A DNA stretch of 64,000 nucleotides, taken from Fusobacteria bacterium ZRK30. Lineage in GTDB: Bacteria; Fusobacteriota; Fusobacteriia; Fusobacteriales; Fusobacteriaceae. Each line of letters starts with the position of its first letter. The first letter of the stretch is position 1. The stretch covers positions 124,001 to 188,000 of the forward strand of contig CP102404.1 in the NCBI GenBank assembly GCA_024628785.1, in the 5' to 3' direction. The notes below the pieces were generated by a model. It saw only the letters and a list, made by a program, of their open reading frames with translations. It did not search any database and had not been told where the DNA came from. This document shows, in pieces, positions 16,245 through 24,464 of the stretch. Position numbers and translations under genes: made by a program.

Positions 16245-16967
16245 ATGAAAAGATTAGTAGTAATTACAGGAGCAAGTAGTGGATTTGGTATGGAGTTAGC
16301 AAAGGAATTTTCAAAAGATGGATATCCTACACTACTATTAGCAAGAAGAGTAGAAAAAATGGAAGCACTTAATTTACCAAACACAATGTGCAAAAAAGTA
16401 GATGTAACTGACAAAGTTGAATTTGAAAATGCAATAAGAGAAGCTGAAGTGAAATACGGGAAAACAGATTTAATAATAAATAATGCTGGAATGATGCTCT
16501 TAGGAGATATAGCAACTCAAGATACCAATGAATGGCAAACTATGTTAAATGTAAATGTAATGGGCGTAATGAATGGGATGCAGATAGTAATGAATGATAT
16601 GAAAGAAAGACAATTTGGTACAATAATCAATTTATCTTCAATAGCAGGATTAAAACCATTTGGTGGTCATGCTGCTTATTGTGCAACAAAATACGGAGTG
16701 ACAGGTCTTACAGAGGTTGCAAGACAAGAGATGTCCTCTCACAATGTAAGAGTATTATCTATTTGTCCAGGAGCAGTCGCAACAGAATTATTAGGCCATA
16801 CTACAGATAAAGATATTATTAACGGATATGAAGCTTGGAAAGAGGCAGTAGGAGCCACAAATATAACGGCAAATGATGTAGCAAAGACTATTAAATATGC
16901 TTATGAACTACCCCAATCAGTATCTTTAAGAGAAATTGTAATTACAGACACAAAGCAAGATGCATAA
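16245..16967 (+). CDS. Short-chain dehydrogenase/reductase (YdfG-like)
   Basis: 240 residues. N-terminal TGASSGFG (residues ~8-15) binds NAD(P); ARR near residue 33 suggests NADP preference; NNAG at ~83, catalytic Ser in INLSSIAG (~130) and YCATK (Tyr/Lys ~146-150) are intact. The PGAVATELLGHTT substrate loop is similar to YdfG/serine 3-dehydrogenase-like SDRs that oxidise 3-hydroxy acids. AGGAGG precedes ATG. Monocistronic, ended by a terminator at 16998. Substrate is not known; the promoter palindrome suggests inducible control. Confidence 0.85.
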   Translation: MKRLVVITGASSGFGMELAKEFSKDGYPTLLLARRVEKMEALNLPNTMCKKVDVTDKVEFENAIREAEVKYGKTDLIINNAGMMLLGDIATQDTNEWQTMLNVNVMGVMNGMQIVMNDMKERQFGTIINLSSIAGLKPFGGHAAYCATKYGVTGLTEVARQEMSSHNVRVLSICPGAVATELLGHTTDKDIINGYEAWKEAVGATNITANDVAKTIKYAYELPQSVSLREIVITDTKQDA

Positions 16968-16997
16968 TAAAAAGTACTCCTAAAATCAGGGGTATTC

Positions 16998-17030
16998 AGA
17001 CTGTAGACGATTAAGTTTACAGTCTTTTTT
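16998..17030 (+). terminator. Terminator of the SDR gene
   Basis: AGACTGTAGAC ... GTTTACAGTCT hairpin followed by TTTTTT. Confidence 0.8.
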
Positions 17031-17264
17031 TAGTCTTTTTTCTGTTTAAAATAGGAATAAATAGAAATAAATCATCTTGCTTAAAGGCAGGGTTAAAAGA
17101 AGCATTTATAGAAGAGGTAAATGATTTTGTAGGAGTTCTATTATTTAGAAAAAAAGTACTGGTAAAACATTGGATAATCAAGAAGAAATAATTTTAGATT
17201 TATCTCTTCTTAATAGATATATTTGTAGTATAATAGTTTAATTATATTTATCAGGGAGGATATC
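17031..17264 (+). other. Spacer with a short protein-like relic
   Basis: CLKAGLKEAFIEEVNDFVGV and LLFRKKVLVKHW can be read around 17075-17180 without a start. It loosely recalls the C-terminal 'GLPEPEFEE..FRVTFYRK' ending of AlbA_2-domain proteins. A TATAAT-like box near 17228 probably serves the next gene. Confidence 0.3.
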
Positions 17265-17714
17265 ATGGATAAGGTTGAACTTCAAAAGTATATTATAGAA
17301 AATATACCTATCGTAAAGGAAATGGGATTTGTTATTGAAAATATAGGGAATAACGAAGTTGTTGTTTCAGGAGAATATAAAAAACACATCAATCATACTA
17401 ATTCTGTATTTGGAGGAAGTATTTCCTCTGTGATGACTTTAGCAGGTTGGGGTAGAGTTAGAATTTTAATAGAAGATATTGATAATAATGCGGTCATTCT
17501 TATAAAGAGCAATAGCACTGATTTCATAAAACCTGTAGTCGAAGACTATGTCGTAATTACAGAACCTCTTCTGGAAAAGGATATAGCAAAGTTAAAAAAA
17601 GTATATAATAAATTCGGTAAAGGCAGGATTATAGTCAATGCTGTTTTAAAACATAAAAATTCATGTGAGGTTTTAGCTAAGTTTACAGGGGAATTTGTTG
17701 CAATAAAAAAATAA
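17265..17714 (+). CDS. YiiD C-terminal-type hotdog thioesterase
   Basis: 149 residues. The sequence KHINHTNSVFGGSISSVMTL followed by AGWGRV (residues ~44-70) matches the YiiD_C putative thioesterase family (hotdog fold), whose N-H-x-G-T-x-F-G-G-S motif marks the acyl-CoA site. The C-terminal half (KGRIIVNAVLKHKNSCEVLA) gives the long beta strands of the hotdog. In E. coli YiiD this domain is fused to an acetyltransferase; here it is free-standing, though a GNAT gene lies convergently at 17778. GGGAGG precedes ATG, and a terminator follows. Confidence 0.75.
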   Translation: MDKVELQKYIIENIPIVKEMGFVIENIGNNEVVVSGEYKKHINHTNSVFGGSISSVMTLAGWGRVRILIEDIDNNAVILIKSNSTDFIKPVVEDYVVITEPLLEKDIAKLKKVYNKFGKGRIIVNAVLKHKNSCEVLAKFTGEFVAIKK

Positions 17715-17718
17715 AATT

Positions 17719-17742
17719 AAGACTCTTTTGAGAGTCTTTTTA
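17719..17742 (+). terminator. Terminator of the thioesterase gene
   Basis: AAGACTC TTTT GAGTCTT hairpin followed by T-run. Confidence 0.8.
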
Positions 17743-17777
17743 TTTGCTATACTACTTTATAATAGCAACTTATTATT

Positions 17778-18323
17778 TTAAGTTATGGTATCATTTAAGA
17801 ACTCATCCTTGCTAATTGAGTAAACATAATGAAGCATGGTCTTATCATCATAAATTCTATTATACTGGCCCTTCTTTGACATTTTTAAATTTTTCGCAAC
17901 TTTTATTGATGAAAGGTTATTATATTTAATCTGCGCAACAACTTCTTCAACTTTAATAACTTTAAAAAGGTAATCTAGACAAACTTTTGTTCCTTCTAGA
18001 GCATATCCCTTTCCCCAACACTTTTTATTTAAAATATATGCTATCCCAGCAAAATTATTATTATCTATAGTTTCAATTAATGGACCCATTAAACCTATAC
18101 ATTCTCCAGATTCCTTTTCATGGGCTATCAAATAGCTATAACCATCACGTTTATATCTTTCAATATTTTTATCAATCCATTGATTAACTTCGTCATTTGA
18201 AAATCCTTTTTCCCAGGCATACATAACTTCTTTATCTTTTAAAATTATAGATATCTCATCAAAATCTTCTTTTTTTATTTTTCTCAGGGTTAATCTTTCA
18301 CTTTCTAATTTTAGATCTTTCAT
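17778..18323 (-). CDS. GNAT N-acetyltransferase, RimJ/RimL type
   Basis: 181 residues. N-terminal LESERLTLRKIKKEDFDEIS is the RimJ/RimL opening; GIAYILNKKCWGKGYALEGT (residues ~92-111) holds the acetyl-CoA pyrophosphate loop (Q/R-x-x-G-x-G/A form, here CWGKGYA); EEVVAQIKYNNLSSIKVAKN with KNLKMSKKG is the C-terminal signature. It likely acetylates a protein N-terminus or small-molecule amine; substrate unknown. GGGGGGAGC precedes the ATG. Complete, single gene. Confidence 0.85.
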   Translation of the reverse strand: MKDLKLESERLTLRKIKKEDFDEISIILKDKEVMYAWEKGFSNDEVNQWIDKNIERYKRDGYSYLIAHEKESGECIGLMGPLIETIDNNNFAGIAYILNKKCWGKGYALEGTKVCLDYLFKVIKVEEVVAQIKYNNLSSIKVAKNLKMSKKGQYNRIYDDKTMLHYVYSISKDEFLNDTIT

Positions 18324-18570
18324 TTAGCTCCCCCCATTGTTGCTTAAATATTGAATATAACCATCTTATCATTTTTAAATAACACGGTAAAGCATTTCGA
18401 GAGTTATTGTAACACTCATAATTTACGTTAATAAAATTAAGCTTAGAAGGACAGTATAAATTAACTCAAGTTCTTCCTAAAGAATTTAAATCATCTTTAC
18501 TAAGTATTGAGGAGATCGAAGCAGAATTAAAATAACTATTTTAAAAATAAGTAAAGAAGGTGCAATTCAT
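18324..18570 (+). other. Spacer with a short 3' gene relic
   Basis: Around 18430-18533 the plus strand reads KLSLEGQYKLTQVLPKEFKS then SLLSIEEIEAELK and a stop, without a start. It looks like the lost end of a small gene; nothing else is seen. Confidence 0.3.
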
Positions 18571-18675
18571 ATAGTAGGGAAAAGATGTCATTCATACTGA
18601 TGCACCACATATCCCCTCTAAAATGGAATATATAATTAGATTTTTAAAAGCTCCCAATTTGGGAGCTTTTTTTAA
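18571..18675 (+). ncRNA. Duplicated intergenic element, copy B (candidate structured RNA with terminator)
   Basis: Matches 6254-6363 in order: TAGTAGGG, the identical TTCATACTGATGCACCA block, ATATATAATTAGAT and the identical terminator AAGCTCCCAATTTGGGAGCTT plus T7. Between the blocks the two copies differ, yet pairing near the invariant block stays possible (GGG...GATGT with ACATATCCCC here). No reading frame and no adjacent gene shared with copy A. Confidence 0.5.
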
Positions 18676-18812
18676 TTAATATCTCCTAACAAGTTCTTAT
18701 TATTAATATTTTGACTTTTCTTAAAAATATACTATACTCATACGAAAGATTTATTATGCTGTCCACAGTTATTCTTTTATTGTTTATTTATGATGATTAT
18801 AAAGGAGCTATA

Positions 18813-19070
18813 TGAAAATAGAAATCCCTAGTTTTAACAGAAAAAAAGAGTTTTTGACAATGCTCAATGATTATGAAAAAAAATGATCCCTCTAATGCTG
18901 AATTTTATCAAGAAGCTAAAAAATTATCTATTGATAAAGTGCTAATAATTGCAGATCAAGATAACATAGCCTCTATCAAAATTATTGAAAACAATGGTTT
19001 TAAACATGAAAGTACTGTCATTTCTAAATGTTATAATATTCCTATAGTAAGATATTGGTTTCACTTTTAA
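18813..19070 (+). pseudogene. GNAT acetyltransferase with internal deletion and frameshift
   Basis: A ribosome site (AAAGGAGC) and ATG 18813 begin MKIEIPSFNRKKEFLTMLND YEKK then stop (18885). The next frame continues DPSNAEFYQEAKKLSIDKVL, IIADQDNIASIKIIENNGFK and ends YWFHF at 19070. The C-terminal half is the GNAT motif 'DKVLIxxDxDNxxSxKIIEKNGF'. Against a normal ~165-residue enzyme of this type some 65 central residues, including the CoA loop, are missing. The gene is dead. Confidence 0.7.
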
Positions 19071-19238
19071 TCTTTATAATTAGAGACTTGGAAATAATTC
19101 ATCATTTTAACCAAAATAAATATTATTTGTTTTTATAAATTAAAAATCCCCTAGAATAAACTGGAGGATTCTTAAGGTATTTAATTGTAATTTTCTAATT
19201 TGTGCATCAATGCAAATTTTAATATTATAGAAAACTTT

Positions 19239-19544
19239 TTATACTGCCTTATTGTACATTTCATCTCTGAGTAACTTCATATCGACTTTAATCATTTCTA
19301 TAGCTTGATTTTCTTTAAGTTTTATATCAGTTTTTTTAGGAGGTTCAGGAATAATTTTTCCATATTCTTCCAGCCTATAAAGGTATGATTCCAAACAGTT
19401 TTTAGCTCTATAATGAGCTTCTTTTGGTGTAGTTCCAAAAGTAAAAACTCCATCTAAATTAGGAAATTCTACCAAAATATCATCATTATCATCATCAATA
19501 GCAGCATATGAAAAAATTGCCGGGTAAATATAAATATCTTTCAT
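19239..19544 (-). CDS. hicB: HicB-family antitoxin-like protein
   Basis: 101 residues. YPAIFSYAAIDDDNDDILVE FPNLDGVFTFGTTPKEAHYR is the HicB partial RNase-H-like fold (PxLxG, GxTxxEAxxxA); YRLEEYGKIIPEPPKK is the usual bridge. The last ~30 residues (ENQAIEMIKVDMKLLRDEMY) are helical rather than a clear ribbon-helix-helix or HTH. AAAGGAGATGATTTAG precedes ATG. It is directly downstream of a broken hicA (19572-19749). The intact antitoxin beside the dead toxin suggests a decaying toxin-antitoxin locus, or retention for another role such as regulation. Confidence 0.8.
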   Translation of the reverse strand: MKDIYIYPAIFSYAAIDDDNDDILVEFPNLDGVFTFGTTPKEAHYRAKNCLESYLYRLEEYGKIIPEPPKKTDIKLKENQAIEMIKVDMKLLRDEMYNKAV

Positions 19545-19571
19545 CTAAATCATCTCCTTTGAGTCACTAAT

Positions 19572-19749
19572 TTAAGGTCCTGCTTTTTTTGGAATACTTC
19601 TTACAGATCCTTTAAGATCTTTTTTAATGATATGGTATTGTAACCCTAGCATTTGTAGATAGATGTTTAAATTTATGGTATAAACCTCTTATATTCACAA
19701 GATGCCATTCATTGTTTTTAATGATCTTAACTAAGTTATTTGATTTAAC
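19572..19749 (-). pseudogene. hicA: HicA mRNA-interferase toxin, inactivated
   Basis: The frame KSNNLVKIIKNNEWHLVNIR, GLYHKFKHLSTNARVTIPYH then frame change to KDLKGSVRSIPKKAGP* is a full-length HicA (~58 residues). Three defects are visible: the expected ATG is GTT (19747-19749), a one-base insertion after the PYH codon causes a stop, and the usual GSHH motif, which carries the catalytic histidine, reads GLYH. A ribosome-site-like GGAGGTGGGG remains upstream. The order toxin-antitoxin and 27-bp spacing to hicB are normal. Confidence 0.8.
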
Positions 19750-20265
19750 TCCCCACCTCCACAATCATGATAGTGCCTTTGGTTAGCTATACGTGAAAAT
19801 AATATTTATCCTCTAATTTATTTAATTTTTAAATCCCTTTCATGAATAAATTTTATAATTGGAGTAATCACCTACAATATTTTGTCAAGGATCCCTATCA
19901 AAATAAAAGAAGATTTCTGTATTGAAAAAGATTTTTTAATTCCATTGATACCTAAAATTATTAATAGTAAATTATATATTTTTATCTTACTTAAAAATAT
20001 TAGTTGAATCTCTTATTTTATAATAATAGTATTATAGAGATTAAAAGATTAAGAAATAGATTTTTAGTCTAAAGCTATTTCTTGATAAGAGGGAAAATTA
20101 ATAGAAAGACTCGTGGGAATACAGGAGATAAATTAACAGAAACAGGTAAAAAAAATACAACTAATTATGGTAGAGGGAACAAAATAAACTTGATATAATA
20201 AGGTTCTCAAAATAGGAAGGATAATTGCTGATTTAGAGGGAAGTGGAAAAGATAAAAATAGAAAT
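19750..20265. other. Gene-free AT-rich spacer
   Basis: About 515 bp with many stops in all frames. I see no intact gene, clear promoter or repeat; plus-strand words such as RVGETKIKD-like fragments are too short to support a call. Confidence 0.4.
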
Positions 20266-20316
20266 AAAAGATCCAGGAGAGAAGCCGTGTGGCTTCTCTC
20301 CTGGATCTTTTTTATT
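20266..20316. terminator. Very strong bidirectional terminator at the end of the sialic acid operon
   Basis: AAAAGATCCAGGAGAGAAGCC (20266-20286 region) pairs perfectly over ~20 bp with GGCTTCTCTCCTGGATC (from 20291) around a GTGT loop, flanked by A- and T-runs. It is ~100 bp downstream of nanE. Confidence 0.9.
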
Positions 20317-20412
20317 TTCTCTTGATTTTTATGGACATCGTATTACTCTTCCTCTAGCGGGCAGAAAATCGCTATAAGAAGCTTACCAGGTCCCTCTGTT
20401 CCTAGGAGTAAT

Positions 20413-21072
20413 CTATCCCTCCTTAATAGCTTCTACAAATCTTTTAGTTATGAACTGAGGTCTTGTTATAATACTCCCAACAACCACAGAAGAGGCCCCC
20501 AGTTCAAGAGCTTTCTTTACCTTAGATGGAGTATCTATATTGCCTTCTGCTATTACAGGAACCTTCACTTTATCCAGTACTCTAGCGAGCTCTTCCAATG
20601 GCACAAATCCCCTAGTATATTCAGTATATCCCACAAGGGTAGTACCTACTATATCTACTCCTGCTGCTGTTGCTGCTACTGCTTCTTCTGCACAGGAAAT
20701 GTCTGCCATGATAAGTTGATCTGGATACTTATTTTTTATATTTTTTATAAATTCTTCCATAGATATCCCATCTGGCCTTTCTCTCTTAGTTGCATCTATG
20801 GCTATTATGTCTACCTCTTCTCTATAGAGTTCATCCACCTCCTTCATCGTCGGAGTAATAAATACAGGACACTCTCCATAGTTTTTCTTTATTATCCCTA
20901 TTATAGGAAGATCCACTTCCTTTTTTATTTCCTTTATATCTTCTACAGTATTAGCTCTTATTCCAGAAGCTCCTCCCTCTGCCGCTGCTCTTGCCATTCT
21001 TCCCATAATGAAAGAACTGTACAAAGGCTCAGATGGCAGTGCCTGACACGAAACTATTAATCCTTTTTTCAT
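20413..21072 (-). CDS. nanE: N-acetylmannosamine-6-phosphate 2-epimerase
   Basis: 219 residues, TIM-barrel epimerase that converts ManNAc-6-P to GlcNAc-6-P. Recognisable NanE features: start [14 protein letters not shown] with substrate loop, [15 protein letters not shown] (residues ~34-48), catalytic Lys in GIIKKNY (~62), [11 protein letters not shown] (~94), and phosphate loop [13 protein letters not shown] plus [27 protein letters not shown] precedes ATG. It is the last gene of the nan operon, separated by 120 bp from nanK and followed by a strong terminator. Confidence 0.95.
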   Translation of the reverse strand: MKKGLIVSCQALPSEPLYSSFIMGRMARAAAEGGASGIRANTVEDIKEIKKEVDLPIIGIIKKNYGECPVFITPTMKEVDELYREEVDIIAIDATKRERPDGISMEEFIKNIKNKYPDQLIMADISCAEEAVAATAAGVDIVGTTLVGYTEYTRGFVPLEELARVLDKVKVPVIAEGNIDTPSKVKKALELGASSVVVGSIITRPQFITKRFVEAIKEG

Positions 21073-21195
21073 TTATTCTACTCCTTTAATATCTTAATTT
21101 GAGGGAACTATATTTTTATCTACATTTTACTATATAACCATTTAGTAACTCTTTTAGACCTCTTCTAATCACTGGAAATAATTGAAGTTGTTTTA

Positions 21196-22128
21196 TTAAT
21201 ATAATTTACTTTCTTTTGGAAGTTCTTGAGTTATTAAGTATAGTGCCCCCAACATGCCTGCATCATTTTTTAAGTCAGCAATTCTAATCTCTAAATTTTC
21301 ATAAAAATTAATTTGCAGCTTTTCCTTTAAATCATTTTTTATTTTATCTAGTAAATAATCACCTTGGGCAGATACTCCACCACCTATAATTAATGCTTCA
21401 GGGTTGAATGATACAATAATATTTTTTAAACCATCACCAATATCACTTATCCATTTAGAAACTAAGTTTTTATATGGTTCTTTTCCTAACTTTTCATACT
21501 CAAATATCTCTTTTCCTGTTATATCCTCCTCTCCAGTTACTTCCTTTACAATAGATACAAGAGCCAAGGTAGAAGCATGAGCTTCGTAACATCCGTAATC
21601 ACCACACTTACATTTTCTACCGTTATCCTTAATTTTTAAGTGTCCAAATTCCCCTGCGGAATAATGTGCTCCTCTGAATAAACTCCTATTTAAGATTATT
21701 CCTCCCCCTATACCAGTTCCTAGAGCTATAGAAATAAAACTATTCAAATCTCTACCATTCCCTTTCCACATCTCTCCTAGGGCAACGCAATTAACATCAT
21801 TTTCTACTGCTACTGGTAATTTGTACTCATCCATAAAATATTTTTTTATGTTCGTACCAACCCAACCCGGAATTAAATCTGTTGCTGCTGATATTATTCC
21901 ATCTTTATAATTAACTTGTCCTGTAGCGCTAATTCCTATTCCAGAAATATCATATATTTTTTTACAGCTGTCTATCTGTCTTTTGATATGTTCTAGTAAG
22001 CTTCTACTTCCTTTCTCCGGGTATGTAGGAATCGTTTTTTTCAATAAAAAATTTCCATTACTATCCGTTATTCCATACTTGATACTTGTGCCTCCTATAT
22101 CAAATAAAGCAAATTTTCTAATTTTCAC
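21196..22128 (-). CDS. nanK: ROK-family N-acetylmannosamine kinase
   Basis: 310 residues from GTG 22128 (AGGAGGGAAAG upstream). ROK pattern: ATP site DIGGTSIKYGI (residues ~10-20), GISATGQVNYKDG (~63), VENDVNCVALGE (~104), GTGIGGGIILN (~137) and the ROK zinc site with HLKIKDNGRKCKCGDYGCYE (His plus three Cys). It phosphorylates ManNAc made by NanA. Context in the nan operon between yhcH and nanE fixes the substrate assignment better than sequence alone; glucose or allose kinase are the alternatives. Confidence 0.88.
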   Translation of the reverse strand: MKIRKFALFDIGGTSIKYGITDSNGNFLLKKTIPTYPEKGSRSLLEHIKRQIDSCKKIYDISGIGISATGQVNYKDGIISAATDLIPGWVGTNIKKYFMDEYKLPVAVENDVNCVALGEMWKGNGRDLNSFISIALGTGIGGGIILNRSLFRGAHYSAGEFGHLKIKDNGRKCKCGDYGCYEAHASTLALVSIVKEVTGEEDITGKEIFEYEKLGKEPYKNLVSKWISDIGDGLKNIIVSFNPEALIIGGGVSAQGDYLLDKIKNDLKEKLQINFYENLEIRIADLKNDAGMLGALYLITQELPKESKLY

Positions 22129-22147
22129 CTTTCCCTCCTGCTCTCCT

Positions 22148-22591
22148 TTAAACTAAAAGTTTTACAACTATCTTTTTTATTTTTTCCTTATCTATATTTT
22201 TAATTCCAACTCTGTGTGCATCCTTAGGATAACAAACTAAAAAATCATTTTTTTCTAATATTATTTTTTGAGAAGTTTTCCCAGATAATATTAAACAGTC
22301 ATTCTCCTCATCATACTCCTTCTCAACCTGGAGTTTCCTTATATCTTCTACCTCAATTACTTCTGATCCGCATAAAGTGACATGAATATCTATATATTTT
22401 TTATGTGCCTCTATAAATGAACCTTCATAATCTTTAGTTTCATATTCAGTTCTAACAAAGAAATCTTCTCCATCTAACTTATGTAACCCCAGTTCTTTAG
22501 ACAATAACTCCTCATCTTTTAGCTTATTTAATATCGTATAAATATCTTTATCTAAGTTTTTATCTAAGCTTTTTAAGTTTCCCTTTATCAC
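22148..22591 (-). CDS. YhcH/YjgK/YiaL family protein (sialic acid anomerase-like)
   Basis: 147 residues from GTG 22591 (AAAAGGAGTATAGATT upstream). FIEAHKKYIDIHVTLCGSEV and YPKDAHRVGI are the metal-binding cupin motifs of the YhcH/DUF386 family, members of which act on sialic acid anomers (NanQ/YhcH) or related sugars. It lies between siaM and nanK in the operon. Chemistry is inferred from family and context. Confidence 0.85.
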   Translation of the reverse strand: MIKGNLKSLDKNLDKDIYTILNKLKDEELLSKELGLHKLDGEDFFVRTEYETKDYEGSFIEAHKKYIDIHVTLCGSEVIEVEDIRKLQVEKEYDEENDCLILSGKTSQKIILEKNDFLVCYPKDAHRVGIKNIDKEKIKKIVVKLLV

Positions 22592-22610
22592 AATCTATAC
22601 TCCTTTTTAT

Positions 22611-22640
22611 TGAAAAGGACTAGAATACTAGTCCTTTTCT
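22611..22640 (-). terminator. Intra-operon hairpin after siaM
   Basis: AAAAGGACTAG (22613-22623) and CTAGTCCTTTT (22628-22638) are perfect inverted repeats between siaM and yhcH. Likely partial terminator or mRNA-end stabiliser. Confidence 0.7.
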
Positions 22641-22648
22641 TAAGTTTT

Positions 22649-23929
22649 CTACCCCAATAAATTTGGCAAAAACATTATAATTTGCGGGAACAATGTTAAG
22701 ATCACTAATGTTATCAGCAGTGGTATTAAAAATGGAATTATCCCCTTTATTATTACATGGGATGGAATATTTCCTACTCGGGAAACTACAAATAGCGCTG
22801 TTCCCATTGGAGGTGTTAAGATTCCTATCATCAGGTTAAATATAACCATTACACCAAAGAATATCGGATCTATTCCAACACTCATTACTGCTGGTACAAA
22901 TATTGGTACAACCAAGATTATTAAAGGTAAGGCATCTATAAACATTCCTAAGAATAGTAGTGTCAGGTTTATCATCACAAGAAGCATCAATGGGCTATTG
23001 GCTATAGAAATAAAGTATTCCGCTACTTTTATAGCAGTCTGTTCTCTAGCTATTACCTGGCCAAAGATTCCTACTCCCATTATCATAAGGCAAGTTACTC
23101 CAGATACTTTTACAGCTTCAATAAAATCTTCAAACAATTTTTTTATTGTAAGCTCCTTAAAAAAGAATACACCTAAAAATATTGAATATACCGTTGCTAC
23201 TACCGAGGCCTCTGTTGGAGTAAAGAATCCGGAGAATATCCCACCTATAATAATTATAGGGGTTAATAATGCCCAAAAGGACTCTTTAAAAGCTATTTTT
23301 TTCTCTGCAAATGTTGCCTTAGGTGCTTTTTTATACCCTCTTTTTTTAGCTAGAAGATAAGCCGTTATCATTAAAAGAGCTGCCGTCAGCATTCCAGGTA
23401 TGAATCCTGCTAAAAAAAGTTTAGATATCGACTGATTGGCCACAACACCATATATAACCATAATTGAACTAGGAGGTACAAGGGGTCCTATTATACAAGA
23501 AGCTGCTGTTAGTCCCCCGCTGTAATCATCATCATATCCTTCATCTCTCATAGACTTTATCTCCAGCTGACCAAGTCCTCCTGCATCTGCAAGAGCAGAT
23601 CCGCTCATTCCGGAAAATAATAAACTTGCAGCTACATTTACATGGCCCATCCCCCCTGTATAGTGACCTAACATTGATTTTGCAAAGTTAAATATCCTAT
23701 CTGTAATCCCTGAACTATTCATCAATATCCCTGTCAGAATAAAAAACGGTACGGCAAGTAAACTAAAACTATTTAACTGGTCTACAAACTGACTACCTGC
23801 AAAATATACTAAATTCCAGTCTCCTGTTATAAAAAAGAATAAAAGGGCTGAGATTATTAGTGAAAATCCTACTGGAAATCCTATAGCCAATAGTACAAGC
23901 CACACCCCAAACATAATTCCTACATACAT
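22649..23929 (-). CDS. siaM: TRAP transporter large permease (DctM type), sialic acid
   Basis: 426 residues, ~12 membrane helices. DctM/TRAP hallmarks: [20 protein letters not shown] (residues ~56-75), [19 protein letters not shown] (~106-124), [14 protein letters not shown] (~147-160), and C-terminal [18 protein letters not shown]. It starts a base or two after siaQ stops, indicating translational coupling. With SiaP and SiaQ it imports N-acetylneuraminate using the Na+ gradient. In many organisms Q and M are fused; here they are separate. Confidence 0.93.
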   Translation of the reverse strand: MYVGIMFGVWLVLLAIGFPVGFSLIISALLFFFITGDWNLVYFAGSQFVDQLNSFSLLAVPFFILTGILMNSSGITDRIFNFAKSMLGHYTGGMGHVNVAASLLFSGMSGSALADAGGLGQLEIKSMRDEGYDDDYSGGLTAASCIIGPLVPPSSIMVIYGVVANQSISKLFLAGFIPGMLTAALLMITAYLLAKKRGYKKAPKATFAEKKIAFKESFWALLTPIIIIGGIFSGFFTPTEASVVATVYSIFLGVFFFKELTIKKLFEDFIEAVKVSGVTCLMIMGVGIFGQVIAREQTAIKVAEYFISIANSPLMLLVMINLTLLFLGMFIDALPLIILVVPIFVPAVMSVGIDPIFFGVMVIFNLMIGILTPPMGTALFVVSRVGNIPSHVIIKGIIPFLIPLLITLVILTLFPQIIMFLPNLLG

Positions 23930-23930
23930 A

Positions 23931-24410
23931 TTATCTCACCTCTACTTCATTTAGCTTTTTTGCTTTTCTTCTGTAATATATCTTCTCTATATATCTTATT
24001 CCCATCATAACTCCCCCTAACGGTAAAGCTCCATACAGATATCCCGATGATATTCCAAGTGATATCAAATCAAGGGAGGCCTTTCTTTTGGTTATTCCTA
24101 AGCCTATTACTATAAGAAGTACAATGATTATCCCTGTTAATATAGTTTTTACTATATCCATAACTTTAGCTGCCCTTGGAGAAAACTTGTCTGAGAGAAC
24201 CTCTATTCCCACATGTTGATCATATTTTATCCCCAGTGTAACTCCAAGCATAGCTATATATACAAATACTAATCTTGCTACTTCCTCAGTCCAGATAAGA
24301 GGTTTATTTAATATCTGCCTTGAAAAAATTTGTATGATAAGTGTTATAAACATTACCGAGAATAGAATTCCACCCAGATATTCCTCATAATATTTCAATA
24401 TTTTTTTCAT
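23931..24410 (-). CDS. siaQ: TRAP transporter small permease (DctQ type), sialic acid
   Basis: 159 residues with four membrane helices (about 12-30, 46-64, 88-108, 127-146). [20 protein letters not shown] (residues ~38-57) is the DctQ signature. It lies between siaP and siaM with tight spacing and its own ribosome site (AAGGAGTATTAT). The DctQ subunit supports membrane-domain function with SiaM. Confidence 0.92.
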   Translation of the reverse strand: MKKILKYYEEYLGGILFSVMFITLIIQIFSRQILNKPLIWTEEVARLVFVYIAMLGVTLGIKYDQHVGIEVLSDKFSPRAAKVMDIVKTILTGIIIVLLIVIGLGITKRKASLDLISLGISSGYLYGALPLGGVMMGIRYIEKIYYRRKAKKLNEVEVR

Positions 24411-24431
24411 ATAATACTCCTTATGGTAGAA

Positions 24432-24460
24432 TAAAAGGCCAATAGTATTGGCCTTTTATT
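24432..24460 (-). terminator. Intra-operon hairpin after siaP
   Basis: AAAAGGCCAAT (24433-24443) and ATTGGCCTTTT (24447-24457) form a perfect stem with T-run between siaP and siaQ. It would let the binding protein be made in excess over the permease. Confidence 0.8.
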
Positions 24461-24464
24461 AATA

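Noticed and set aside
17075-17180. AlbA_2-domain protein gene
   Set aside because: Only ~35 residues without a start; too short for more than a relic note.
6254-18675. The duplicated element as attachment sites of an integrated element
   Set aside because: The enclosed 12 kb holds ordinary metabolic genes, no integrase, and the two copies diverge outside core blocks; a dispersed RNA or element fits better.
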